Below, one piece after another: positions 25,369 to 33,180 of a DNA stretch of 64,000 nucleotides. This stretch comes from CAVYXK01 sp963708245 (GTDB lineage Bacteria > Pseudomonadota > Alphaproteobacteria > Acetobacterales > Acetobacteraceae): NCBI GenBank assembly GCA_963708245.1, contig OY970201.1, positions 7,440,001 to 7,504,000 on the forward strand, given 5' to 3'. Each line of letters begins with the position of its first letter. Within the stretch, counting starts at the first letter, position 1. A program made the translations under genes and the position numbers. The notes under the pieces were generated by a model that did no database searches, was not told where the DNA came from, and worked only from the letters and a program-made list of their open reading frames with translations.

Positions 25369-26508
25369 TCAGTAAACGGCATGGGGGTCGCGCGTGATCT
25401 CGTCGGCGGTGACCGGCCCACGCAGTACGCGATAGACCCAGGCGGTGTACGCCAGCACCACCGGCAGAAAGATGGCGGTGGCGATGGTCATGATGATCAG
25501 TGTGGTCAGGCTCGAGGATGCGTCCCACAACATCAGGCTGGCGTTTGGATCAAGCGACGACGGCAGCATGAACGGGAACAGGCTGAGCCCTGCGGTCGCG
25601 ATGACCCCGGCGATAGCGAGCCCGCTACAGACGAAAGCGAGCAACGGGCGCCGGCCGGCACGTAGAAGCAACAAGGTGCCGACCGCCCCTACGATGCCAA
25701 GCAGCGGTGCCGCAACCGTCCAGGGCGCGATCCCGTAATTCGCCATCAATGCTCCGGCCTCGCGGATCACCTGCTTGCCGAGCGGATTGGAGGGCGCCGA
25801 GGTACCGGCGAAGCTCTTGAGAACGTAGCCGTCGAGCTGCGCCGCCCAAAGGCCGCCCAGAATAAACAGCACGATCATGGCGAGCCCGGCGACCGTGCCC
25901 GCGCGTCGCGTGCGGTCACGAACCACGCCCTCGGTCTTGCAGCCAAGATAGGCCGCCCCGTGCATAACAATCATTGCCACGCTGACCAGGCCGCACAGCA
26001 GCGCGAACGGGTTGAACAACCCCCACAGGGTGCCGGTATAGGTCATGCGCAGCATGTCATCAAAACGGAACGGCACGCCCTGTAGCGCGTTGCCGAACGC
26101 CACACCGAACACCAGCGCCGGCACCAGGCCGCCAAGAAACAGCGCTGTATCCCATGTATTTCGCCAGCCTGGGCCCGGCAGCTTGCTGCGAAACTTGAAA
26201 CCAACGGGGCGCAGGATGAGCGAGCAGAGCAGCAGCAGCATGGCGAGATAGAACCCGGAGAAGGCCACGCCATAGAGCGGTGGGAAGGCCGCGAAGATCG
26301 CACCTGCTCCCAGGATCAGCCACACCTGATTGCCTTCCCAGACTGGCCCTACTGTGTTGATCACGATGCGGCGCTCGATGTCGTTGCGCCCGACTATCGG
26401 AAGCAGGATCGCCGCACCCATGTCGAACCCGTCCATGACGGCAATACCGATCAGCAACACGCCCAGCAGCGCCCACCACAGCAAGCGAAAGATTGCATAT
26501 ATAAGCAT
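25369..26508 (-). CDS. cydB: Cytochrome bd ubiquinol oxidase subunit II
   Basis: 379 residues with about 8-9 membrane helices. Family marks include the helix with GIAVMDGFDMGAAILLPI near residue 21-38 and GPVWEGNQVWLILGAGA near 54-70 (the conserved Trp and Glu/Asp that line the proton path). It partners CydA in the bd-type quinol:O2 oxidoreductase of the inner membrane, which keeps respiration going at low O2 and resists NO and H2S. It begins 12 bases after cydA. Confidence 0.95.
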   Translation of the reverse strand: MLIYAIFRLLWWALLGVLLIGIAVMDGFDMGAAILLPIVGRNDIERRIVINTVGPVWEGNQVWLILGAGAIFAAFPPLYGVAFSGFYLAMLLLLCSLILRPVGFKFRSKLPGPGWRNTWDTALFLGGLVPALVFGVAFGNALQGVPFRFDDMLRMTYTGTLWGLFNPFALLCGLVSVAMIVMHGAAYLGCKTEGVVRDRTRRAGTVAGLAMIVLFILGGLWAAQLDGYVLKSFAGTSAPSNPLGKQVIREAGALMANYGIAPWTVAAPLLGIVGAVGTLLLLRAGRRPLLAFVCSGLAIAGVIATAGLSLFPFMLPSSLDPNASLMLWDASSSLTTLIIMTIATAIFLPVVLAYTAWVYRVLRGPVTADEITRDPHAVY

Positions 26509-26520
26509 TTGGTCTTGCTC

Positions 26521-28089
26521 CTACTCGGCAGGTCGGAACGTGCCGGCTCGCACGACCACCTCTGGCTCAAGCACGGGTACAAAGTCTTCGGGACCAAGTC
26601 GCACTGTACGCACCATCAGATAAAGCTCGACGATGGCCAGCGCCGAGTAGAAGATCACGAAGCCTCCGAGCGACAGGGCGACGTTGGCAGCGGGCACGCT
26701 GGAGACTGAAAGGAAGGTCGGCAGCACGCCGTCGATGGACCATGGCTGGCGTCCGCCCTCCGCGACGTACCAGCCCAGCTCGGCCGCTATCCAGGGCAAG
26801 GGAAGCGACCAGAGGCAGACCCGCAGTAACCAGGGGCGCTGCTCGAGTTGGCGGGCCGAGGCCTGCCAGAACATCGTGCCGAACAGCGCAATGAAGTAGA
26901 AACCCAAGGCGACCATGATGCGGAAGGTCCAGAACAGCGGGAATACGGGTGGCACAGTGTCCCACGCAGCCGATTGAATTTGCGCGGGGGTGGCGTCAGT
27001 GACATTGGGTGTATAGCGCTTGAGCAGCAGCGCATACCCGAGGTCGGTCACGTGCGTGTCGAATTCGGTTCGCAGCTCGGTACTGGTCGGATCTGTGCGA
27101 AGTCCCTCCATAGCCTTGTAGGCAAGCATTCCGTCCTGGATTCGCTGCGCCGACTGAGCAACCAGCTCATCGATTCCGGGGACCTTGCCGTCTAGCGAAC
27201 GGGTCGCGATCAAGCCGAGCACCCAGGGAATGTGCACTGCGTAACGGGTGGTGCGCGCCGCCGTGTCGGGCAGGCCGACAACCGTGAACGATGCCGGTGC
27301 GGGCTCAGTGTGCCACATCGACTCGATGGCTGCGATCTTCATTTTTTGGTTCTGGCCGGCCGTGTAGCCGCTCTGGTCGCCGAGCACGACAACGGACAGC
27401 GCGGAGGCCAAGCCGAAGCTGGCCGCCACCGTCATCGAGCGGATGGCGAGCCCGCGGTTGCGTCCACGCAGCAAGTAGTAAGCACTCACCGAGAGCACGA
27501 ACATCGCCCCAGTCACATAGCCCGCTGAAACGGTGTGTACGAACTTCGCCTGTGCGACTGGGTTGAACAGCACCGCGGTGAAGTCGGCTACCTCCATGCG
27601 CATCGTGGCCAGGTTGAAGCGCGCACCGACAGGGTACTGCATCCATCCATTAGCAATCAGGATCCAGAGCGCGGACAAATTAGTCCCCAGCGCCAGCAGA
27701 CATGTAACGATCAGATGCTGGACTCGGCTCAACCGCTCCCAGCCGAAAAAGAACAAGCCGACGAACGTGGCCTCGAGGAAAAAGGCCATCAGCCCTTCGA
27801 TGGCCAGGGGCGCACCAAATATATCTCCTACGTAATGGGAATAGTACGCCCAGTTCGTTCCGAACTGAAACTCCATGGTAATACCGGTCGCGACACCCAT
27901 CGCGAAGTTAATACCAAACAGCGTGCCCCAGAACTTCACCATGTCACGCCAGATGGTGCGCCCCGTGGTGACATAGATGCTCTCCATCACGGCGAGCAGG
28001 ACGGAAAGCCCTAGCGTCAGCGGCACGAACAGGAAGTGATACATGGCCGTAAGGCCGAATTGCAGGCGGGAGAGTGTGACGACATCCAT
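26521..28089 (-). CDS. cydA: Cytochrome bd ubiquinol oxidase subunit I
   Basis: 522 residues, about 9 membrane helices. The haem b595 ligand His is in LTAMYHFLFVPLTLG (residue 18), the b558 His in AKFVHTVSAGYVTGAMF, and the diagnostic GRQPW is present (EGGRQPWSI). The Q-loop between helices 6 and 7 is long (about 120 residues, including KMKIAAIESMWHTE), so this is the long-loop (L) form as in E. coli. ATG at 28089 after AAGGATAAGGG. Upstream there is an FNR-type box. No cydDC assembly genes are in the window. Confidence 0.96.
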   Translation of the reverse strand: MDVVTLSRLQFGLTAMYHFLFVPLTLGLSVLLAVMESIYVTTGRTIWRDMVKFWGTLFGINFAMGVATGITMEFQFGTNWAYYSHYVGDIFGAPLAIEGLMAFFLEATFVGLFFFGWERLSRVQHLIVTCLLALGTNLSALWILIANGWMQYPVGARFNLATMRMEVADFTAVLFNPVAQAKFVHTVSAGYVTGAMFVLSVSAYYLLRGRNRGLAIRSMTVAASFGLASALSVVVLGDQSGYTAGQNQKMKIAAIESMWHTEPAPASFTVVGLPDTAARTTRYAVHIPWVLGLIATRSLDGKVPGIDELVAQSAQRIQDGMLAYKAMEGLRTDPTSTELRTEFDTHVTDLGYALLLKRYTPNVTDATPAQIQSAAWDTVPPVFPLFWTFRIMVALGFYFIALFGTMFWQASARQLEQRPWLLRVCLWSLPLPWIAAELGWYVAEGGRQPWSIDGVLPTFLSVSSVPAANVALSLGGFVIFYSALAIVELYLMVRTVRLGPEDFVPVLEPEVVVRAGTFRPAE

Positions 28090-28105
28090 CTCGATGCCCT
28101 TATCC

Positions 28106-28246
28106 TTATCTCTGAGGAAGCGTGCCGGCTATGTGCGCCATGATATCGATTGCGGGTCGGTGGGCTGGTGAGAAGAACAGCGCGTAGAGGATGGTCAGCA
28201 ACACGAGCTTGGCGGCGACGAGCAGGATCAGATCGCGGCGCAACAC
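28106..28246 (-). CDS. cydP: Small membrane protein of the cyd operon, CydP-like
   Basis: 46 residues from a GTG at 28246, which has GAGG nine bases before. It reads VLRRDLILLVAAKLVLLTIL and YALFFSPAHRPAID, i.e. an RRDL box and one transmembrane helix, as in the small cyd-linked proteins called CydP. It sits 16 bp upstream of cydA. An ATG at 28306 would add 20 residues, but would lie too close to the FNR box. Role unproven; probably oxidase assembly or stability. Confidence 0.65.
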   Translation of the reverse strand: MLRRDLILLVAAKLVLLTILYALFFSPAHRPAIDIMAHIAGTLPQR

Positions 28247-28342
28247 ATCCGGCAGCCTCAGGATGCCACCCGCGCCTGACGCCCTGCCATCGCATGTCCT
28301 CGCCATGTTTGGCCGTCTAGCCCTGACCCCTGCCGGTGGTCG

Positions 28343-28356
28343 TTGATCCAGATCAA
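28343..28356 (-). promoter_or_regulatory. FNR/FixK-type box upstream of the cyd operon
   Basis: TTGATCCAGATCAA is a perfect TTGAT-N4-ATCAA palindrome. Its centre is about 104 bp before the GTG of cydP, so activation from -41.5 would place the transcript start near 28308. This fits oxygen-responsive induction of cytochrome bd. Confidence 0.8.
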
Positions 28357-28464
28357 GTCCGCTGTGTCCCGGCGCAGTCAGCCGTGACATGAAGGGAATA
28401 AGGGAATAACGTGTGACTGGTCCAGAGCACCCAGCCACACGGCAAGGGGCACGGGTCCGATCAG

Positions 28465-28478
28465 TTGACTCAGGTCAA
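28465..28478. promoter_or_regulatory. Second FNR/CRP-family box, between cydP and the stress protein gene
   Basis: TTGACTCAGGTCAA is a perfect 5-bp half-site palindrome with N4 spacing, a one-base variant of the FNR box and close to FixK/DNR sites. Its centre is 115 bp upstream of the rightward stress protein gene, so it could drive that gene or add to control of cyd. Confidence 0.65.
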
Positions 28479-28585
28479 TGCGGCGCTGCTTCCAGCTCGG
28501 TCCAGTTCGTGTATGAATCGTGCACCGGCCAAATGCGAAAATCTGGGATAGCATCGGGCCACGAGGCAACAGAGGGACGGAAGCG

Positions 28586-29446
28586 ATGAAATTGCGAGAC
28601 CTTTTGGTCGTGCTTGACGGATCAGGGCGTAGCAATGTCATTCTCGGCCTGGCGCTTGGCCTCGCGGGCCGGCACGACGCGCATGTGACGGGCTTCTGCC
28701 CGCTGGAGTTGCTGTACCCTACCAATCTCGGTCTCGCCCTGAGCGGCTACCCGGAGGCCCTGGCCCTCCAGGAAGCAGCGACCCGCCTTGAGGCTCAAGC
28801 GCAGGAGAAGGCACGGAGCATCGAGGCAGACTTCCGCGAGCAGCTCCGGCGAAACAACGTTCAGGGAGATTGGCAGGTGTCGACCGGCAGGGCGGTCGAT
28901 GATGTGGCACATCGGGCTCACACGGCCGATCTCCTGCTGCTCAGCCAGACTGATCCGGATCATCCGTTGCCACCGATAGCCCGCCATCTGATCGAAGACG
29001 CTCTGATGAAATCGGGACGCCCGTTGCTAATCGTCCCATTCGCCGGCCAGTTCGACACGGTCGGCGCCAATGTCCTAATAGGCTGGAACGGCACACGCGA
29101 GGCAGCCCGCGCGGCGCACGACGCCCTGTTCCTGATCGAACCAACAGCAGCCGTTACAGTACTGACCGTCGAACGCGCCCCGTCCGCGGCTGACCCCCAG
29201 GAGGTACCCGGCGCGGATATGGCAGAACATCTCGCACGGCACGGGCTGAAGGTTTCCGCTGCCCGCACGGTCACGGATGGAACCATAAGCTACGGTGACG
29301 CACTCCTGGCCTACGCCTCCGACTGTGGAGCCGATTTGCTGGTGACCGGCGGCTACGGGCACTCGCGGGCTCGCGAGTTGATCCTGGGCGGCGTCAGCCG
29401 CGAACTGCTCGATCATATGACCTTGCCCGTGCTGATGTCACACTGA
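28586..29446 (+). CDS. Tandem universal stress protein
   Basis: 286 residues made of two UspA-like halves. The first starts KLRDLLVVLDGSGRSN; the second starts GANVLIGWNGTREAARAAHD near residue 152 and ends with the ATP-binding pattern GGYGHSRARELILGGVSREL. ATG at 28586 follows GAGGGACGGA. It diverges from the cyd operon, and the shared region holds two FNR-type boxes, so low-oxygen induction is likely. Family role: nucleotide-binding protein for survival under stress or growth arrest. Confidence 0.87.
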   Translation: MKLRDLLVVLDGSGRSNVILGLALGLAGRHDAHVTGFCPLELLYPTNLGLALSGYPEALALQEAATRLEAQAQEKARSIEADFREQLRRNNVQGDWQVSTGRAVDDVAHRAHTADLLLLSQTDPDHPLPPIARHLIEDALMKSGRPLLIVPFAGQFDTVGANVLIGWNGTREAARAAHDALFLIEPTAAVTVLTVERAPSAADPQEVPGADMAEHLARHGLKVSAARTVTDGTISYGDALLAYASDCGADLLVTGGYGHSRARELILGGVSRELLDHMTLPVLMSH

Positions 29447-29512
29447 CAGTGGGCCCCGGACCAGGGTACGCCTGCCGCGTGGTATTCGCTTGCGGCCTCG
29501 TAAAGAAGATTC

Positions 29513-29628
29513 ACCGCAGAGGCATAGAGTCCGCAGAGGATTTCGATCGCGCCGATCTCTCTTGTACCAGCTCGCCGCCCATTTTGGGCGTGCATAATGA
29601 ACCTCTGCGCCCTCTTCGTCTCTGCGGT
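29513..29628. repeat. 27-bp imperfect inverted repeat of the CGCAGAG type
   Basis: Arms 29513-29539 and 29602-29628 match at 22 of 27 positions as reverse complements (ACCGCAGAG...CGCAGAGG), with 62 bp between. The gene-free stretch 29447-29731 lies between the convergent usp and lpxA genes and has no other feature. The same word appears at 1072-1087. Confidence 0.6.
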
Positions 29629-29731
29629 ATGACTTCGTTGGAGCAGGCGCCTGATTGCGTGAACGTCTCCCCCGACTAACCGGCAGCGGGCCTCTTCAAG
29701 CGGCCACGAATTAAGCTGCTGTCTTATGTTA

Positions 29732-30568
29732 TTACTCTCTCGCTTGACCCGCCCGGATCAGCCCGCGATGGCTCGGCGCGTCGATAAACGCCAGCACCTC
29801 TGCCACGAGCGGATCAGCGCTGCAGCGCGCCCGTACCTCCGCCAGCCGCTCGGCAAACACGCCCTCGCCGTGAAACAGCGCGTCGAACGCCCCCCGCAAC
29901 CGCAGGATCTGCGCCTTCTCGAAGCCGCGCCGCTTCAGCCCGATCACGTTGAGCCCGACCAGTCGGGCCCGGTTGCCAATCACGCTGCCGAACGGGATCA
30001 CGTCCGCCTCAACCCCCGACATCCCGCCCACCATCGCGGCGCGGCCAATACGCACGAACTGGTGGAGCGCTGCGCTGCCGCCGATCACCGCGTGCGCGCC
30101 GATCGACACGTGCCCGCCCATTACCGCGTTGTTGGCGATAATCACGTGATCGCCCAGCGTGCAGTCGTGCGCCACGTGGGCCACCGCCATCAGCATGCAA
30201 TCCGCACCGATCCGCGTGATGCCGTTCGCGCCGACACTGCCGCGGTGGATCGTGCAGTGCTCGCGTATCTGCGTGCGGGCGCCGATCTCGCAGCATGTTG
30301 GCTCGCCGCGATATTTCAGGTCCTGCGGCTCCAAACCCACGGTGCAGAATGGAAACAGCACCGCCTCGGTACCGATCTGCGTGCGCCCATCAACCACGAC
30401 ATGGGAAATAAGGCGCGCGCCGTCCTCGATCGTCACATGCGGGCCGACAGTGCAGAACGGGCCGATTCGGACTCCCACGCCAAGTCTCGCCCCGCGAGAG
30501 ACGATGGAGCTGGGATGGATCGTGGTTTCTACCCTGGTCGGTTCGAGCGTTGCGGCGATCGCGTCCAT
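29732..30568 (-). CDS. lpxA: UDP-N-acetylglucosamine O-acyltransferase
   Basis: 278 residues, a left-handed beta helix of hexapeptide repeats (IHPSSIVSRGARLG and IGPFCTVGPHVTIED start the coil) with the catalytic His in MAVAHVAHDCTLGD. It moves a 3-hydroxyacyl chain from ACP to UDP-GlcNAc, the first step of lipid A synthesis, in the cytoplasm. The chosen ATG at 30568 has AAGGG upstream; a GTG six codons earlier lacks a ribosome site. It is the last gene of the bamA-ompH-lpxD-fabZ-lpxA run; lpxB, often next, is not here. Confidence 0.95.
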   Translation of the reverse strand: MDAIAATLEPTRVETTIHPSSIVSRGARLGVGVRIGPFCTVGPHVTIEDGARLISHVVVDGRTQIGTEAVLFPFCTVGLEPQDLKYRGEPTCCEIGARTQIREHCTIHRGSVGANGITRIGADCMLMAVAHVAHDCTLGDHVIIANNAVMGGHVSIGAHAVIGGSAALHQFVRIGRAAMVGGMSGVEADVIPFGSVIGNRARLVGLNVIGLKRRGFEKAQILRLRGAFDALFHGEGVFAERLAEVRARCSADPLVAEVLAFIDAPSHRGLIRAGQARE

Positions 30569-30687
30569 GCCTGGAAAACCCTTCACGCACCGGTGGGCAG
30601 GCTAGAGGCGCTGCACGCCCGCGGCCAACTCAATCATTGTTGCCGCACATTTCACCTGAAAGCGGTGTAATCGATTGTTTCGCCAGC

Positions 30688-31218
30688 CTATTCCGGTGAA
30701 ACACCCGGCCCCGCAGCGCGCTCCATGATCATCGCGGCATAGGTGGCTTCGGCAACCGAGACGCCGTCTACCCGCGCGATCGCGTGAAACTTCCAGACAT
30801 TCCCGCGGTTGCGCTCCTTGACCACGTGGATTCGAAGCTGATCGCCGGGCACCACGGGGCGGCGGAACTTCGCGCCCTCGATCGACATGAAATACACCAC
30901 CTTACCGGCCGACTCCGGCCCAAGAGTCTCGACCACCAACACGGCGGCAGTCTGTGCCATGCTCTCGATGATCAGCACGCCCGGCATCACCGGGTGGTTG
31001 GGAAAGTGTCCCTGAAAGAACAACTCGTTGATCGACAGGTTCTTGATCCCGATTGCGGACCGGTCGCGGACAAGATCGACCACCCGATCGATCATCAGGA
31101 ACGGATAGCGGTGCGGGATCGCCTGCATGATGCGGGCGATATCGACCAACGGGACCGCCTCACCGGTACCTTCGGATTCGATCACCCTCGCCGTTCGCTC
31201 GCCGCGGCTCGCATCCAT
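30688..31218 (-). CDS. fabZ: 3-hydroxyacyl-[ACP] dehydratase
   Basis: 176 residues, hotdog fold. The active-site His is in FFQGHFPNHPVMPGVLIIES, with the Glu in the following helix (IESMAQTAAVL). It dehydrates 3-hydroxyacyl-ACP in fatty acid elongation and competes with LpxA/LpxD for the 3-hydroxyacyl-ACP pool, which explains the co-location. It starts 5 bp after the lpxD stop. The 25-residue N-terminal extension is longer than in E. coli FabZ. Confidence 0.96.
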   Translation of the reverse strand: MDASRGERTARVIESEGTGEAVPLVDIARIMQAIPHRYPFLMIDRVVDLVRDRSAIGIKNLSINELFFQGHFPNHPVMPGVLIIESMAQTAAVLVVETLGPESAGKVVYFMSIEGAKFRRPVVPGDQLRIHVVKERNRGNVWKFHAIARVDGVSVAEATYAAMIMERAAGPGVSPE

Positions 31219-31223
31219 TGCCG

Positions 31224-32309
31224 TCAGTCCGTTTGCTTCTCGCCGGCTGCCGGCCTCGGCTTGCGCACCAAGCGGCGCAGCGCGGCCACTTGGCGGAAGA
31301 AATCGCGAAAAGCCATGGCCGGGCTACCGATCACCTCGGTCCCCTCGGCCACGTCCGACATCACGCCGGCCTGGGCGCCGATGCGGGCGCCCCGGCCAAT
31401 TCGGAGATGCCCGATCAAACCGGCCTGCCCGCCGATCATCACTTGGTCTTCCAGAATCGTGGAGCCGGAGATACCGACCTGCGCGACGATGACACAGCCG
31501 CGCCCGAGACGCACGTTGTGCCCGATCTGCACTAGGTTGTCGAGGCGGGAGCCGGCGCCGATCACAGTGTCATGCAGGCTGCCGCGGTCAATGGTCGTGT
31601 TCGCGCCGACCTCGACGTCGTCCTCCAGAATCACTCGCCCCAACTGCGGCACTGACCGGAATCCCGCCGGCGTCACCGCAAAGCCGAAGCCATCTTGGCC
31701 GATCCGCGCGCCGGGATAGACCGCCACCCGTGCCCCCAGCAAGGCATGGCTGACGGTTGCCAGGGCGCCGATCCGGCATTCCGGGCCCAATACCACGCCC
31801 TCGCCAATCACCGCGCCCGGACCGATGCGGCAGCGCGGACCGATCTCGGCCCGCGCCCCGATGACTGCCAAAGGGCCGATCTCGGCAGTGGGGTCAAGTC
31901 GAACGTCCGGAGCTACCACGGCAGCAGGGTGTATGCCTGGACACGGGGGGGCGGCCGGATAGAACAGTGCCGCCACCAACGCCCAAGCGGCGTAGGGCTC
32001 TTCCGTCGGCAGCGGCACCGTCCCGGTCGGGACCCGCGGGACCATGTCCGGATGCACCAGCACTGCGCCGGCGCACGTCGCATCCAGTGCCGGCGCGTAG
32101 CGGCGGTTGTCCAGGAAGCTCACTTGGTCGGGGCCCGCAGTCTGCAGTGGCGCCACGCCGCTCAGCGCCAGATGCACGGCGGGCGCATCCAGACCTGCCG
32201 CCGCGGCCACCGCCTCCAGGCTGTGCGGTCCGGTCCGAGCAAAGAATCGCGGATCCCCCGCGATCTCCGGAATCCCTTGCGTTGCTCCGCTCGTCTGTGG
32301 CCCGCTCAC
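31224..32309 (-). CDS. lpxD: UDP-3-O-(3-hydroxyacyl)glucosamine N-acyltransferase
   Basis: 361 residues. An N-terminal uridine-binding domain (QVSFLDNRRY near 62) is followed by a hexapeptide-repeat beta helix and the catalytic His in LDNLVQIGHNVRLG. It adds the second acyl chain in lipid A synthesis. It starts 3 bp after the ompH stop. The last 20 residues are basic and Pro-rich. Confidence 0.95.
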   Translation of the reverse strand: MSGPQTSGATQGIPEIAGDPRFFARTGPHSLEAVAAAAGLDAPAVHLALSGVAPLQTAGPDQVSFLDNRRYAPALDATCAGAVLVHPDMVPRVPTGTVPLPTEEPYAAWALVAALFYPAAPPCPGIHPAAVVAPDVRLDPTAEIGPLAVIGARAEIGPRCRIGPGAVIGEGVVLGPECRIGALATVSHALLGARVAVYPGARIGQDGFGFAVTPAGFRSVPQLGRVILEDDVEVGANTTIDRGSLHDTVIGAGSRLDNLVQIGHNVRLGRGCVIVAQVGISGSTILEDQVMIGGQAGLIGHLRIGRGARIGAQAGVMSDVAEGTEVIGSPAMAFRDFFRQVAALRRLVRKPRPAAGEKQTD

Positions 32310-32312
32310 ACG

Positions 32313-33180
32313 TCAGGGATGCTTCTGGGCGCCCGCCTGGGCCGGCGCGGCGGCGGCGACCGGCCCAGTGCTGACGGGCGAAACGCCTTCGGCCGGGATC
32401 ACCACCGACGCAAGCGCCTTGTTCAGCATCTCCGTCACCTCCGGCGTGATGTCGAACTCAGGGATGTTCACCGCCACTTCGGCGCGCTGCAATACAAGGT
32501 TCATGCCACGGCTGCCGGCGACCTTTTGGACCACTTCGCTCAACGTGCGCTGGATCTGTAGCAACGCATACTGCCCTTGTTCCTGGATGATCCGGTTGCG
32601 CTCGGTAAAGGTGTGCCGCGACTCGGTGATGCGATCCTGCAGCTCCTTCTCTTTCGCCCGGACTTGTTCGGGCGTCAGCTTGGCGCGGTCGGTGGCCAGT
32701 GCCTGCCCCATGTCGCGCAACTTCACCTGCTCCTGCTGCGCATCTTCATTCAGTTTCTGGCGCCGCAGGGCGATCACTTTGTCCGCCGCCTGGTACGCCA
32801 CCGAGGCGCGCAACACGTCCGGTACCTGACAGCACCCCGATCACTGCGGCAGGAGGCAGTGTGCCATGGGGAACGTCGGGAACGGGGGGCGCGGGCGGAA
32901 GCTGCACCTGAATTTGCTCCGGACTGGCCGCCGGAGCCGTTTCGTCAGGCGGTGCCGTGTCCGCCAGCGGAGGCGGTTGGGTGGCCGCCGCGGGCGCGGG
33001 TGCCGGTGCCGCCGCACGAGCCGGCGCCCGGCGCTCGGGCGCCGGGCGGGGCTGGTTCGGTATGAACCAGTTCTGCCCCTGATTTTGCGCCAGCATTTGC
33101 TGAGCTTCGGCGCGCTGACTAGGGAACAGCAGGACGGCCCAACCAAGAGCCACCGCTGCGAGAAGACGATATTGCAACAC
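32313..33180 (-). pseudogene. OmpH/Skp periplasmic chaperone, frameshifted
   Basis: Two frames make one 288-residue Skp-like protein if one base is removed near 32821-32832. The first frame gives a signal peptide (VALGWAVLLFPSQRAEA), a long Pro/Ala-rich segment and the conserved VIGVL. The second begins PDVLRASVAYQAADKVIALR and has the coiled-coil arms (KLRDMGQALATDRAKL and so on). Joined, VIGVLSVPDVLRASVAYQ reads smoothly. The GTG start at 33180 overlaps the bamA stop by one base. Skp holds unfolded outer-membrane proteins for BamA. In the sequence as given, the product stops at 32746 without its arms. The Pro/Ala extension is unusual for Skp. Confidence 0.78.
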
